64,000 bases of DNA from an uncultured Luminiphilus sp. (GTDB taxonomy: Bacteria; Pseudomonadota; Gammaproteobacteria; Pseudomonadales; Halieaceae), in contig CALSMP010000006.1 of assembly GCA_943787485.1 (NCBI GenBank), positions 62,001 through 126,000 on the forward strand. The letters run 5' to 3'. The notes beneath the pieces were generated by a model. It had not been told where the DNA came from. It made no database searches and saw only the letters and a list, made by a program, of their open reading frames with translations. Made by a program: the position numbers and the translations under genes. Positions 33,813 through 44,869 of this stretch are shown here, one piece after another (the stretch's first letter is position 1; each line of letters opens with the position of its first letter).

Positions 33813-34598
33813 TTAGGCCGGACGTTGGATGCTTGTCCGGTCGCCCTGACGTTTCACGAACTCCCCCGCCAATGCCGCGTATGCTCTCGCTCCCGCACTG
33901 TAACGGTCGTAATGCAATGCCGGCAATCCATGACTGGGTGCCTCTGCCAGCCTGACATTCCGTGGAATCACTGTCCTGTAGACTTTATCACCGAAATGCT
34001 TATGAAGCTGCGCCGAGACCTCATTAGTCAATGAATTGCGGGGATCGTACATGGTGCGCAGTATGCCTTCTAACTCTAACCGCGGGTTTGCGGTCTCTTT
34101 CACCCTTTCTATCGTTGCCAGCAGTGCCGACAGCCCCTCTAGCGCGAAATACTCACACTGCATCGTAACAATCACCGAATGGGCGGCAATTAAGGCGTTG
34201 ACCGTGAGCATGCTCAATGAGGGGGGACAATCGATGAGAATGACATCGTACTGGAACCCCGTCGCCAAAGCGTTTGCAAGGCGGTGCTCTCGTTGCTCCA
34301 ACGCCAACAGCTCTACCTCTGCAGCCGTGAGATCTCGATTTGCCCCAACGAGTGAATAACCGTTGTCGGCTGCGGGCACGATAACCTCTTTAAGTGGCAT
34401 GGCATCGACCAATAAATCGTAGGCCGTGTACTCAAGGTTGTGTTTGTCCACTCCTGAGGACATCGTCGCATTTCCCTGCGGGTCAAGATCCACTAGCAGA
34501 ACCTCCCGCCCCATTGCAGCGAGACTGGCTGCCAGGTTAACGCTGGTGGTGGTTTTACCAACACCGCCCTTTTGGTTAGCTACAGCAACGATTTTCAT
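33813..34598 (-). CDS. parA: Chromosome partitioning ATPase ParA (Soj)
   Basis: [27 protein letters not shown] deviant Walker A. Confidence 0.97.
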   Translation of the reverse strand: MKIVAVANQKGGVGKTTTSVNLAASLAAMGREVLLVDLDPQGNATMSSGVDKHNLEYTAYDLLVDAMPLKEVIVPAADNGYSLVGANRDLTAAEVELLALEQREHRLANALATGFQYDVILIDCPPSLSMLTVNALIAAHSVIVTMQCEYFALEGLSALLATIERVKETANPRLELEGILRTMYDPRNSLTNEVSAQLHKHFGDKVYRTVIPRNVRLAEAPSHGLPALHYDRYSAGARAYAALAGEFVKRQGDRTSIQRPA

Positions 34599-35248
34599 GC
34601 GCTCGACTCATTGGTACAGGGTGTCGGTTTAAGGATGACTAGGACCCTCGATTCATCGAGATAGGGTACTTGCAAGACGCTTTTTTCTAGCACCGATACT
34701 CTCGGGTCAAGGCTTTCCAGCTCCTGATCAGCGCTCATCGATTTCATAGCCAAAATAGTGCCTGACGCCGTCAGCAAATGGGCGCATTCATCCACTATCT
34801 TAGCACTAGTCGCAAATGCCCTCGTCACGACATGGTCATATCCGGCGGTACCTTTATGGTCCTTGGCCCGAGCATGAAAGATACGTACATTGCTGAGGCC
34901 GAGCGAAGTGACTACTTGATGTAGAAAGCGCGTTTTTTTACCGTTACTGTCAAGCAGCGCGACTGTTTTTTCGGGCTGGATAACTGCTATTGGAATGCCC
35001 GGTAAGCCGGCGCCCGTGCCCACGTCAATAACCGATGAACCCATAACACTAGGGACCACCGATAGGCTATCAAGGATGTGGCGCACCGCTATATCTGATC
35101 TATCGCGAATGGCAGTGAGGTTATAGGTCTTGTTCCAGTGCTCAAGTAAATCGACATAGGCCACCAAACTCTTTAATTGGTGACTGCTGACCTCCAAACC
35201 AAGCTTAGCAATCCCTTTTTCCAGTAGGGAGCGGGCCACATCAGCCAT
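34595..35248 (-). CDS. rsmG: 16S rRNA (guanine527-N7)-methyltransferase
   Basis: [29 protein letters not shown]. Confidence 0.96.
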   Translation of the reverse strand: MADVARSLLEKGIAKLGLEVSSHQLKSLVAYVDLLEHWNKTYNLTAIRDRSDIAVRHILDSLSVVPSVMGSSVIDVGTGAGLPGIPIAVIQPEKTVALLDSNGKKTRFLHQVVTSLGLSNVRIFHARAKDHKGTAGYDHVVTRAFATSAKIVDECAHLLTASGTILAMKSMSADQELESLDPRVSVLEKSVLQVPYLDESRVLVILKPTPCTNESSA

Positions 35249-37136
35249 TGGCAGCGCGGCCAGTCGACTCTGTTTTTTTAAGGTACACCAACAGCAGCGA
35301 AAGGGCGGCCGGGGTCACACCAGAAATTCGACCGGCTCTTGCAAGCGACGTTGGCCTAGCTTCGGTGAGTTTCTGACAAATTTCATTCGACAGCCCTGGT
35401 ACTGAAGAGTAATCCAAGTCTGGCGGTAATGCGGTTTCTTCCTGCCGTCTGAGCCGTGCAATATCATCGGTTTGGCGTTCAATATAGCCTGCGTACTTTA
35501 GTTGGATGGCTACTTGATCAGCGGCGTGTTTCGTTGATACCAGCGGCGTGCCAGATAGTGGTGCAACATCCTTGTAGGTAAATGTTGGACGGCGCAGTAA
35601 ATCGGCCAACGAGTACTCTCTTGATAGCGGTTTATCCAAGAGATTAGATAGCTGAGCGGCCTCCGGTGAATTGGGCTGGATATACGTGGTTTCTAGGCGT
35701 TTCTTTTCAGCATCAATGCTCTCTCGGCGTTCCGTGAAAAACCGCCACTGCTCATCAGTAATAAGTCCCATTGCTCGACCAGCTTCGGTCAGCCTGAGAT
35801 CCGCATTGTCCTCTCGTAATAACAGTCGATATTCCGCCCGGGAAGTGAACATGCGATAAGGCTCCTGAGTACCAAGAGTCACCAAATCATCGACCAAAAC
35901 ACCGAGGTATGCTTGGTCTCGGGTTGGCTCCCAAGCCGATAGCGCCTTCACTTTTCGTGCCGCATTCAAACCGGCGAGCAGCCCTTGAGCTGCTGCCTCC
36001 TCATAACCCGTCGTGCCATTAATCTGGCCGGCAAAAAACAATCCTGAAACTGCTTTTGTTTCCAGTGAGTGTTGCAAATCTCGGGGATCAAAATAATCGT
36101 ACTCGATCGCGTAACCTGCCCGCGTGATGTGACTATTTTCAAGTCCGCGAATTGACCTAACCAGAGACAGCTGCACATCGAACGGTAGGCTTGTTGAAAT
36201 ACCGTTTGGATAAAGTTCGGTCGTGCAAAGCCCCTCTGGCTCAATAAATATTTGATGCGAGTCTTTATCGGCAAAACGATGGATCTTGTCTTCGATACTG
36301 GGGCAATACCGAGGTCCAGTACCTTCGATAACACCGCCGAATAGTGGCGACCTGTCTAATCCAGCACGGATAATGTCATGGGTGTTTTCGTTGGTTGCAG
36401 TAATCCAACAGCACCGTTGTTCTGGATGCGTATTCTCAGAACCATAAAGGGACATAACCGGTCTCGGTGTGTCACCCCACTGTTCTACCATGACTGAAAA
36501 ATCGACCGTAGTGGCGTCTATCCGTGGAGGGGTCCCTGTTTTTAGGCGGCCTACTCGAGGGCAAAGCTCTCGCAACCGATCGGCAAGGGTTATAGAGGCA
36601 GCGTCACCCGCTCGCCCTCCCGATGTATTTTCTAACCCAACATGTAACCGTCCATTTAAAAAAGTACCCGCTGTGAGCACTACTGTTGAGGCACGAAAAA
36701 CCAGTTTGTTTCGAGTGACAACACCCGTAACGCGCTCGCCCTCCAGGGTGATATCTTCCACGGCATCCTGAAAAATATTCAGATGTTTTTGCTGTTGAAG
36801 CGTCTGGCGGATCGCGTTTCGATAAAGGACACGGTCAGCCTGCGCCCGGGTGGCTCTGACGGCAGGGCCCTTCCTCGCGTTTAATACGCGAAATTGAATA
36901 CCGGCCCGGTCGGTAGCGCCCGCCATCGCACCACCCAAAGCATCGATCTCCCGAACGAGGTGGCTTTTTCCGATGCCGCCGATAGCAGGGTTGCAGGACA
37001 TTTGACCCAAGGTATCAATAGCATGTGTCAGCAATAAGGTTTTAGCACCCGCCCTGGATGCGGCGAGCGCGGCCTCGGTGCCAGCATGGCCCCCACCCAC
37101 GACAATCACATCGAATTGAAAATCAGTTTTACTCAC
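35241..37136 (-). CDS. mnmG: tRNA uridine-5-carboxymethylaminomethyl modification enzyme MnmG (GidA)
   Basis: [56 protein letters not shown] start preferred. Confidence 0.97.
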   Translation of the reverse strand: MSKTDFQFDVIVVGGGHAGTEAALAASRAGAKTLLLTHAIDTLGQMSCNPAIGGIGKSHLVREIDALGGAMAGATDRAGIQFRVLNARKGPAVRATRAQADRVLYRNAIRQTLQQQKHLNIFQDAVEDITLEGERVTGVVTRNKLVFRASTVVLTAGTFLNGRLHVGLENTSGGRAGDAASITLADRLRELCPRVGRLKTGTPPRIDATTVDFSVMVEQWGDTPRPVMSLYGSENTHPEQRCCWITATNENTHDIIRAGLDRSPLFGGVIEGTGPRYCPSIEDKIHRFADKDSHQIFIEPEGLCTTELYPNGISTSLPFDVQLSLVRSIRGLENSHITRAGYAIEYDYFDPRDLQHSLETKAVSGLFFAGQINGTTGYEEAAAQGLLAGLNAARKVKALSAWEPTRDQAYLGVLVDDLVTLGTQEPYRMFTSRAEYRLLLREDNADLRLTEAGRAMGLITDEQWRFFTERRESIDAEKKRLETTYIQPNSPEAAQLSNLLDKPLSREYSLADLLRRPTFTYKDVAPLSGTPLVSTKHAADQVAIQLKYAGYIERQTDDIARLRRQEETALPPDLDYSSVPGLSNEICQKLTEARPTSLARAGRISGVTPAALSLLLVYLKKTESTGRAANG

Positions 37137-37662
37137 ACGAACGCCACTTAAGCTAATTGCAATGAACAGCACGCCAGTATAAGTCCTGAGGCCTACCGAA
37201 GGAACGCCTTAAATAACGGTAGAAATGTCACCCTGTCGAGGATTGGCTCAGCGGTCTAAAGTTGATGGGTTCCCAGTGGCGGTAAAAATTTATCGCGATG
37301 AGTAGTAACTTTAATAAAGATATAAATTATTAGAGAGAGTTAAGTTATATTGATGTTGTTGTTATTAGGGGCCCTATTAACGGTTGATAAGTCTTTCAAT
37401 CGCCGACAGGCACAGGCTTTCCTCACGGTATAACCCGGATTAAAACCATACTTAAGCTGGCGTATAGGGCTGGGATGTCTTGGGGATAAGCCGCTACCAA
37501 AATCGGAAGCGGTTAAAGACCAAGAAGAGTCCCCTACTCATCCCCTCCTAATACACAGGATAAACATGCTGTGTCAGGCGTTTATCAAATAGTTGGCGAT
37601 TAGTTGGGGCGTTGGACTATAACGGGGTAGAAACTGTGAGTAACCCGTGCGTATCGGGTGGG

Positions 37663-39012
37663 TTATTTGCCGATGCAAAAGCTCGAGAATATTTCTCCCA
37701 ATAGGTCATCTGTGGTGAGGCGACCTGTGATTTGGCCGAGCTCATCATGGGCACGTCGAAGATCTTCGGCAAGTAACTCTCCAGCACCTGTTTGAGCAAA
37801 AGAGACCCTGGCACCGTCGAGCATCTCTTCCACAGCGTTGAGCACATTAAGATGGCGCTGACGGGCGCTAAAAACAGAAGGGGCATCAGCTGAGACACCA
37901 AGAAGAGAGGTGATGATGTTTTTGAGGGCGTCTATTCCGTCGCCGGTTTTGGTGGAGATAGCAACAGAGACGCCGTTCTCGTTTTTTGTGGCGCCGGCTG
38001 GGCGCTGTGAAAGGTCAACTTTATTGAAAACCGTGCAATAAGAGCCCTCAAAAAAAAGTGGGTCACTGTCTGGGTTCAGTACCGTGTCATCAATTACGTG
38101 CAGAATGAGATCTGCATCTTCTATCGCAAATCTGGCGCGACGGACGCCCTCAAGTTCAACATCGTCATTGGTTTCGCGTAAACCAGCTGTATCGGTTAAT
38201 AGGACGGGGATGCCGTTTAGGTTTACCCGAGCAGTAAGAACATCTCGAGTTGTTCCAGCGTGTTCGGTAACAATAGCGATAGGTTCCTTTGCCAGCACGT
38301 TAAGTAAGCTGCTCTTTCCCGCATTAGGAGCGCCCGCTAGCACGACGGTTGCACCCTCTTGATACAACTTGCCTTGGGTGGCTATGGCCAGAATGTCTTT
38401 GGTTTTCTGGCATACGCTGGTAAGACGCTCCAGCACTTTTCCATCGGAGAGAAAATCAATCTCCTCCTCTGGAAAATCAATGGCGGCCTCAATGAAAACC
38501 CGTAGAGCTACCATCTCTTCTGCCAGAGTCTTAATGACCTCGGAGAACTCTCCTGTGAGCGACGCTCTTGCCTGGCGAGCGGCGGCGCTTGTTTGCGCGT
38601 TAATAAGATCGGCAATGGCCTCAGCTTGTACGAGATCAATCTTGTCATGAATAAAAGCACGTTCAGAAAACTCGCCGGGCCGGGCCTGTCGTGCCCCTAG
38701 GTCAACGCAAGCAGCGACCAATTGGCTGAGCGTCATGCGACTGCCGTGAATTTGGCATTCCACGACGTCTTCGCCTGTGAACGAACCTGGTGCGGGAAAA
38801 AACAGCAGAATTCCGTCGTCAATAGGATTTAGATTGTTATCAACAAACTGTGAGTAATGAGCGACTCTTGGGGTAAGGCTTCTTCTCTGCGAGAGTGTTA
38901 GTGCGATGCTCTCTGCACGTGACCCAGACAGCCGAACTACGCCAATCCCACCCGGACCGGCCCCTGATGCAATTGCAACGATGGTGTCGTTATCCAGAGT
39001 CGCCGTGTTCAT
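37663..39012 (-). CDS. mnmE: tRNA modification GTPase MnmE
   Basis: DTIVAIASGAGPGGIGVVRLSG, GAPNAGKSSLLN, C-terminal FCIGK. Confidence 0.98.
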   Translation of the reverse strand: MNTATLDNDTIVAIASGAGPGGIGVVRLSGSRAESIALTLSQRRSLTPRVAHYSQFVDNNLNPIDDGILLFFPAPGSFTGEDVVECQIHGSRMTLSQLVAACVDLGARQARPGEFSERAFIHDKIDLVQAEAIADLINAQTSAAARQARASLTGEFSEVIKTLAEEMVALRVFIEAAIDFPEEEIDFLSDGKVLERLTSVCQKTKDILAIATQGKLYQEGATVVLAGAPNAGKSSLLNVLAKEPIAIVTEHAGTTRDVLTARVNLNGIPVLLTDTAGLRETNDDVELEGVRRARFAIEDADLILHVIDDTVLNPDSDPLFFEGSYCTVFNKVDLSQRPAGATKNENGVSVAISTKTGDGIDALKNIITSLLGVSADAPSVFSARQRHLNVLNAVEEMLDGARVSFAQTGAGELLAEDLRRAHDELGQITGRLTTDDLLGEIFSSFCIGK

Positions 39013-39026
39013 AAAGCCCTCATCGA

Positions 39027-40712
39027 TTACCGGGCCAAACCCTCACGCTCTATTTGTCGAGTAATGACATATTGCTGAGCCATGGAAAGCAGGTTGTTTA
39101 CCACCCAATAGAGCACGAGGCCCGAGGGAAACCAAAGAAAGAAAAAGGTAAAAACAACCGGCAGCCATTGCATGATCTTGGCCTGCATCGGATCCGGTGG
39201 TGGCGGATTGAGTTTTTGCATGAAGAACATGGAAGCGCCCATTATTAAGGGCAGCACAAAGTAGGGATCCATCGCAGATAAGTCGTCGATCCATAGAGCA
39301 AATGGCGCCTGCCGCAATTCAACCGATTCCATGAGCACCCAATAGAGAGCTATAAAAACGGGCATCTGAATCAAAATAGGTAAGCAGCCTCCCATGGGAT
39401 TAATTTTTTCTTTTTTGTACAGCTCCATCATGGCTTGAGACTGTTTTTGCTTGTCTTCAGCGTACTGTTCTCTAATCGCCACCATTTTGGGCTGTACTTT
39501 GCGCATTTTGGCCATCGAGCGATAGCTGGCAGCTGACAGTTGAAAAAAGGCGGCCTTGACCAGCAGGGTTAGCACTATGATCGCGAGCCCCCAGTTAACC
39601 ACGACACTTTGAATCGTGGTGAGCAACCAGAACAAGGGTTGTGCAATCCACCACAACCAGCCGTAATCAACGACGAGATCGAGGTGAGTAGCGAGGGCGG
39701 CTAAAGCGGGTTGGTTTTTCGGTCCGGCATAAAGTGTTGCGGACCAGCTGCCACGCTCTCCCGCGCCGACAAGCAAAGCCGGGCTGGTGAATCCCGCAAT
39801 ATTTAAGCCGGAGTTTGTTTGGCGCGCTGAATAAGAGTGGGTGTCATCTTTGTTTGGCACCCAGGCTGAGACAAAATAGTGTTGGATCATGGCAATCCAA
39901 CCCCCGATCACTTGTGCCTTCCAAGGGTCGTCAGCCATATCGTTAAAGGTAAACTTTTTAAATCGATCTTCAGCGGTAGTTGTCGCGGCACCCAAAAAAG
40001 GCTGCATACCAAAACCACTGGTGTCGGCATCGGGTGGCGCTGTGCTGTCGCGCTTTATTTGTGCGAATGGAACGGCTCGCCAGGTGTTCTCGCCGTTGTT
40101 TTCAATATCGTAGCTTACATCGATGGCATAGCTACCGGGTTCAAAAGCAAATCGTTTGGTGACGACGACAGAGTCAATGGTTTCGAACAAAAGCGCGATT
40201 TCCAACGGTGTGTTTGGGGTCATTTCATAGCGGTTTTTCGCAACCGCGAACAGAGCGCGGGATTCGGAGTCAATGCCGTCGGGGCCAACTAACCCCGACT
40301 GGGCTGTATAGGTTCGCTGATTGCCCTGTTCTAAAAGAACGAACGGGATGTTGGGCGTCTCTATGTTTTCTGGGTACGCTAGAAGAGCGGTTTCAACAAC
40401 ATCTCCGCCGACTAAATCAATGACCACTTCCAGCACATCAGTTTTCACTGAAACAAAACGGGATGAGTCACTCGCTTCTGTCGGTTGCTGTGGTGTGTTT
40501 TCTAGCGTGGCGCTTGGGAGTTCGTCAGCGGCGTTCTGATCTGATAATTCAATCGTGCCACCGGTAGGCAAAGAACCTTCAAGGCTGGTTTTTGACAGCC
40601 GTTGCCGTTCTATTGGTTCCTGGTTTTCAGCGCGAAAGGCGGTCCACTCTACCAATAGCAGGAGGGTAATGGCGGCGGATGCGGCGATCAGTAAAAAACG
40701 TTGTAAATCCAT
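39027..40712 (-). CDS. yidC: Membrane protein insertase YidC
   Basis: MDLQRFLLIAASAAI; 60KD_IMP domain MAKMRKVQPKM...NPMGGCLPILIQMPVFIALYWVL. Confidence 0.97.
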   Translation of the reverse strand: MDLQRFLLIAASAAITLLLLVEWTAFRAENQEPIERQRLSKTSLEGSLPTGGTIELSDQNAADELPSATLENTPQQPTEASDSSRFVSVKTDVLEVVIDLVGGDVVETALLAYPENIETPNIPFVLLEQGNQRTYTAQSGLVGPDGIDSESRALFAVAKNRYEMTPNTPLEIALLFETIDSVVVTKRFAFEPGSYAIDVSYDIENNGENTWRAVPFAQIKRDSTAPPDADTSGFGMQPFLGAATTTAEDRFKKFTFNDMADDPWKAQVIGGWIAMIQHYFVSAWVPNKDDTHSYSARQTNSGLNIAGFTSPALLVGAGERGSWSATLYAGPKNQPALAALATHLDLVVDYGWLWWIAQPLFWLLTTIQSVVVNWGLAIIVLTLLVKAAFFQLSAASYRSMAKMRKVQPKMVAIREQYAEDKQKQSQAMMELYKKEKINPMGGCLPILIQMPVFIALYWVLMESVELRQAPFALWIDDLSAMDPYFVLPLIMGASMFFMQKLNPPPPDPMQAKIMQWLPVVFTFFFLWFPSGLVLYWVVNNLLSMAQQYVITRQIEREGLAR

Positions 40713-40722
40713 GGAGTCGTCT

Positions 40723-40944
40723 TCAGGCGGTTTGGTCGGGTGTCTTGGGTTTTTTCTCAGGGACTGGATCATACCCTCCATCGCACCCTGGGTGACAGCG
40801 GAGGATGCGCCTGATACCTAGCCAGGCCCCAAATATCAGCCCATATTCTTGTATAGCGTTCTCTGTATAGACTGAACATGTCGGTTCAAAGCGACAAAAC
40901 CGTCCCACCCAGGGGCTGAACACTAAGCGGTACGATTTAATCAT
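40723..40944 (-). CDS. yidD: Membrane protein insertion efficiency factor YidD
   Basis: MIKSYRLVFSPWVGRFCRFEPTCSVYTENAIQEYG...RCHPGCDGGYDPVP. Confidence 0.95.
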   Translation of the reverse strand: MIKSYRLVFSPWVGRFCRFEPTCSVYTENAIQEYGLIFGAWLGIRRILRCHPGCDGGYDPVPEKKPKTPDQTA

Positions 40945-41005
40945 CAAAATTCCAACGTGAGCGGGAATAGAAAAACACCGGTCTATCAGATTTGAGTTCA
41001 ACACG

Positions 41006-41389
41006 TTATGGCTTCGCTATTGCATCGCGAGCGCCAAGGCGCTCATCAACTCGCGCCCAAAGGGATTGGAGGACCGCGGTGATGTCATCATTGGACAGCT
41101 CGGCTATTCCGGCCTTACAGAGAAAGACGCAGTCGACAGGTGTTTGTGGCCCCTCGCAACGAAACGATTCCCGGGTTAAGCGTTTGATGCGGTTGCGCTG
41201 TGTAGCAAGGCGCACGTGTTTTTTGGCGATGATCAATCCAAGGCGCGCCTTAGAAAGGTTTTTGGTGCGCGCGAGAACCATCGCGTATTGATTATGGGCT
41301 TTCGCTTGGGGCGAGTTAAAAACCCACTGGTAGTCAGCGGGCTTGAGTAAGCGCCGGTCGTGACCGAACTTAAAATCGGTCTTTAACAC
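41006..41389 (-). CDS. rnpA: Ribonuclease P protein component
   Basis: ARLGLIIAKKHVRLATQRNRIKRLTRESFR. Confidence 0.96.
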   Translation of the reverse strand: MLKTDFKFGHDRRLLKPADYQWVFNSPQAKAHNQYAMVLARTKNLSKARLGLIIAKKHVRLATQRNRIKRLTRESFRCEGPQTPVDCVFLCKAGIAELSNDDITAVLQSLWARVDERLGARDAIAKP

Positions 41390-41439
41390 GGAGTGTTGCT
41401 GCTATAAACGAGCGTGAGCCTTACAGATTGAAACGAAGA

Positions 41440-41574
41440 TTACGCAGAAAGACGTTTTCTGCCACGCGCCCTTCTTCGAGACAGCACATGACGGCCAGCC
41501 TTCGTGGCCATTCTCGCGCGGAATCCGTGGGTGCGCTTTCGCTTGAGAACGCTGGGTTGAAACGTGCGCTTCAT
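41440..41574 (-). CDS. rpmH: 50S ribosomal protein L34 (44 aa, not in supplied ORF track)
   Basis: Reverse strand translates [44 protein letters not shown]. Confidence 0.98.
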   Translation of the reverse strand: MKRTFQPSVLKRKRTHGFRARMATKAGRHVLSRRRARGRKRLSA

Positions 41575-41933
41575 GGTGACTACCTGTCATTCGTATGTGG
41601 GGCGCGGAGTTTAGGCTACTGGGCAGGGTGATTCAAGCGGTTGGTAATACTTGTGTCTGGCGCCCAGCCCCTTATCAGAGTGGTGTCCGGGGTAAGAGGG
41701 GTGGTGTTAAAAATCCAGTCACCGGTTGTGGGTTGTTCGTGGGGTTTGTTCCTGGTTCGTCACCCAGATCTTATACATTCAATCAAAATCCCAAAAAACC
41801 AGACGTTTTTATTTTTTGTTGGTCTTTACTATCAATTTGAGCCCTTAACCCACAGGGACTAGACCTAAAAACCGGACAAAAAAGCGCAACAAATAAACCA
41901 CTTAACGCCAACATATAAACAGGTTATCCACAG

Positions 41934-41942
41934 ACTCGGCGG
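41934..41942 (+). promoter_or_regulatory. DnaA box TTATCCACA
   Basis: Exact 9/9 match in acaggTTATCCACAgactc. Confidence 0.9.
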
Positions 41943-42043
41943 GCGCTGCTCTTGCGCTAAACTCAAAAACCGGCTAGAGCAGCATGGCGACCATAACCTT
42001 CTGTTATTTATAAATAAAAAACCGTTTGCGCGCCGTGTTTTTT

Positions 42044-42052
42044 TGTGGATAA
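42044..42052 (-). promoter_or_regulatory. DnaA box TTATCCACA (reverse)
   Basis: Exact TGTGGATAA in ttttTGTGGATAActtac. Confidence 0.9.
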
Positions 42053-42202
42053 CTTACAACCCATGGCGCCGGAGTCGACGTTCCGGAACGAAAGTGACTG
42101 AACACCTATAATCGAACAAAAACGGTGTTTGAGAGTATTTCGGCCAAAGCCCTGTCGGTGGTGTGTAATGCCGTATGGGACTTGGTCATTTGGAGAGAGT
42201 TT

Positions 42203-43678
42203 GTGTCCTTAAGTCCTACCAATATCGATGTTTGGCAGCATTGCCTGTCCCGTTTGCGAGATGTGTTACCGCTCCAACAATTCAACACCTGGATCCGGCC
42301 GTTAAAGGCGAGTCATACCGAGGGTGGTGTCACGCTGGCGGCCCCTAATCGGTTTATCCGGGATTTTGTCGAGGACAAATACGGGGGACTCATCGCCGAG
42401 GTCGTTTCGGAAGCAACATCTCCGGGCGTTGCCTGCTGGTCCATCGTTGTTGGCGAGAAAGCGCCAACCCTGACGATGGGCCTGACAAGTAATTTGGAAC
42501 AGAGCTCAGAATCAAACGTACGTCCAATGGTGTCGGCGTTGCAGCCATCGTCATCGGCGAGCAGCGGAGGGGCGACGTTGCCCTCGGCTGGTGGCTTTGT
42601 ACCCAGTTCCCAGCCCCCTATTTCAATTCGGTCTGGTGCGGCAATCGCTCCTACCCATCAGCACAATCTGGTCGAAAGCTATACCTTTAGTTCTTTTGTT
42701 GAGGGTAAAAGCAATCAGCTTGCGCTTGCAGCGGCTCAACAAGTAGCCGAGAACCCCGGCGATTCTTATAACCCGCTGTTTTTATATGGCGGTGTGGGTC
42801 TGGGTAAAACCCATCTGATGCACGCCGTTGGAAATGCTTTGCGCAAGTCTAAGCCAGACGCGAGGATCGTTTACTTACACTCTGAGCGGTTTGTCGCGGA
42901 TATGGTTAAAGCATTGCAGCTAAATGCGATTAGTGATTTTAAGCGGTACTACCGCTCGGTGGATGCATTGTTGATTGATGACATTCAGTTTTTTGCCAAC
43001 AAAGATCGGTCCCAAGAAGAGTTTTTTCACACCTTCAATGCTCTCCTCGAGGGGGGCCAACAAATGATTCTGACCTGCGATCGATACCCCAAGGAGATCG
43101 AGGGCTTAGAGGAGCGACTGAAGTCTCGTTTTGGTTGGGGGCTGACGGTGGCTGTGGAGCCACCCGAGCTAGAGACCCGCGTGGCAATCCTGATGAAAAA
43201 AGCAGAACAAGCCAATATAGATCTGGCGCCAGACGCTGCGTTCTTTATAGCCCAGCGTATTCGTTCTAACGTGCGAGAGCTGGAGGGTGCATTAAAGCGG
43301 GTAATAGCCAGCGCAAACTTTACGGGCAGGCCGTTTGACATTGACCTTATTAAGGAGAGTTTGCGGGATCTGTTGGCTCTGCAGGACCGGCAGGTCAGTC
43401 TCGACAATATCAAGCGGACTGTCGCGGAGTATTACAAGATAAAATCCTCTGATCTTTTGTCTAAAAGACGCAGTCGATCGGTGGCCCGTCCGCGCCAAGT
43501 TGCCATGGCGCTGTCCAAGGAGTTAACCAACCACAGCCTCCCCGAAATAGGCGATGCTTTCGGCGGCAGAGATCACACGACAGTGTTGCACGCTTGTCGT
43601 AAAATCAAGGAGCTTCGCGAGACCAACACCGACATTCGTGAAGACTACAAAAATTTATTACGCTCGCTGACCACTTAA
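42203..43678 (+). CDS. dnaA: Chromosomal replication initiator DnaA
   Basis: GTG start [65 protein letters not shown]. Confidence 0.97.
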   Translation: MSLSPTNIDVWQHCLSRLRDVLPLQQFNTWIRPLKASHTEGGVTLAAPNRFIRDFVEDKYGGLIAEVVSEATSPGVACWSIVVGEKAPTLTMGLTSNLEQSSESNVRPMVSALQPSSSASSGGATLPSAGGFVPSSQPPISIRSGAAIAPTHQHNLVESYTFSSFVEGKSNQLALAAAQQVAENPGDSYNPLFLYGGVGLGKTHLMHAVGNALRKSKPDARIVYLHSERFVADMVKALQLNAISDFKRYYRSVDALLIDDIQFFANKDRSQEEFFHTFNALLEGGQQMILTCDRYPKEIEGLEERLKSRFGWGLTVAVEPPELETRVAILMKKAEQANIDLAPDAAFFIAQRIRSNVRELEGALKRVIASANFTGRPFDIDLIKESLRDLLALQDRQVSLDNIKRTVAEYYKIKSSDLLSKRRSRSVARPRQVAMALSKELTNHSLPEIGDAFGGRDHTTVLHACRKIKELRETNTDIREDYKNLLRSLTT

Positions 43679-43730
43679 ACGTAGAATAATCGGCGGAGTT
43701 GTTTAACGTTTTTCTAGAACAGGGCAAACC

Positions 43731-44828
43731 ATGAAGTTCAGTATTTCGCGCGACGCATTATTAAAGCCGCTAAACCTTGTGGCGGGCGTGGTTGAGCGAC
43801 GACAAACGTTGCCAATTCTTTCCAATGTGCTGTTAAGCCTTGAGGGTAAAAAGCTCTCGCTCACTGGTACGGATCTTGAGGTGGAGCTGGTGGGCCGCGT
43901 TGAGCTGGATTCGGCCGGGGTAGACGGCGAGATTACGGTTCCCGCGCGCAAACTTGTTGATATCTGTAAATCACTGCCAGACGGGTCCACTATAGAACTT
44001 AATGTTGAGTCCGGTAAGGCAATGGTCAAAGCGGGTCGCAGCCGCTTTACCTTGTCGACTCTGGCAGCGACAGAATTCCCTTCTGTCGAAGAGGGGGTGG
44101 GTGAGCTGGCGCTGGATTTACCGCAAACCACGGTCAAACGGCTGATTGAACGAACCGCGTTTGCCATGGCGCAACAGGACGTCCGGTACTACCTTAACGG
44201 CATGTTGTTAGAGTTGAAGTCGGGCAGGCTACGTATGGTTGCCACCGATGGGCATCGGTTGGCGCTTTGCACGGCGCCAGAGCCCGTCAGCGCGGGAGAC
44301 GCTTCGGTGATTATTCCTCGGAAGGGGGTTCTCGAGCTGTCGCGTCTCTTGGAGGGGGAAGAGTCCATCTCCCTGGTTATTGGGAGCAACCATGTCAGGG
44401 CATCAAACCCGCAATTTACCTTCACTTCTAAGCTAGTTGACGGCAAGTTCCCCGAATATGAGCGCGTTTTACCCAAATCACCCGATAAAACTGTGATTGG
44501 CGATAGGCTTGAGCTCAAGCAGGCGTTTGCCCGAACAGCGATTCTTTCTAACGAAAAATATCGCGGTGTTCGTTTAAAGCTCAGTAATGACACGCTCGAC
44601 ATCATGGCCAACAACCCAGAACAAGAGCAGGCGGAGGAGGTTGTGGCTGTCGATTACAAAGGCGACAAGCTTGAGGTGGGTTTTAACGTGAGCTACCTTC
44701 TGGATGTCTTATCTGTTCTGGATGGAAAGCAGGTTCGAATGTCACTCGCAGACTCGTCGAGCAGCGCTCTTCTGGAGGAGGCAGAGGCAGGGGACTCCCT
44801 GTATGTTGTTATGCCAATGCGACTTTAA
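43731..44828 (+). CDS. dnaN: DNA polymerase III subunit beta (sliding clamp)
   Basis: MKFSISRDALLKPLNLVAGVVERRQTLPILSNVLL...YVVMPMRL. Confidence 0.98.
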   Translation: MKFSISRDALLKPLNLVAGVVERRQTLPILSNVLLSLEGKKLSLTGTDLEVELVGRVELDSAGVDGEITVPARKLVDICKSLPDGSTIELNVESGKAMVKAGRSRFTLSTLAATEFPSVEEGVGELALDLPQTTVKRLIERTAFAMAQQDVRYYLNGMLLELKSGRLRMVATDGHRLALCTAPEPVSAGDASVIIPRKGVLELSRLLEGEESISLVIGSNHVRASNPQFTFTSKLVDGKFPEYERVLPKSPDKTVIGDRLELKQAFARTAILSNEKYRGVRLKLSNDTLDIMANNPEQEQAEEVVAVDYKGDKLEVGFNVSYLLDVLSVLDGKQVRMSLADSSSSALLEEAEAGDSLYVVMPMRL

Positions 44829-44869
44829 GGGGCTTAAATCACGCTAGTCCGCGCCGCTTGGGAGGCTCA

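Larger units (their letters stand above)
41600..42202. other. Candidate replication origin / dnaA upstream region
   Basis: rpmH-dnaA intergenic with A/T-rich tracts and two perfect DnaA boxes; coding orientation switches from minus to plus here. Confidence 0.65.

Noticed and set aside
41595-41862. ORFs 41595..41840 + and 41641..41862 + in the rpmH-dnaA gap
   Set aside because: Low-complexity, no homology recognised, located in the expected origin/promoter region.
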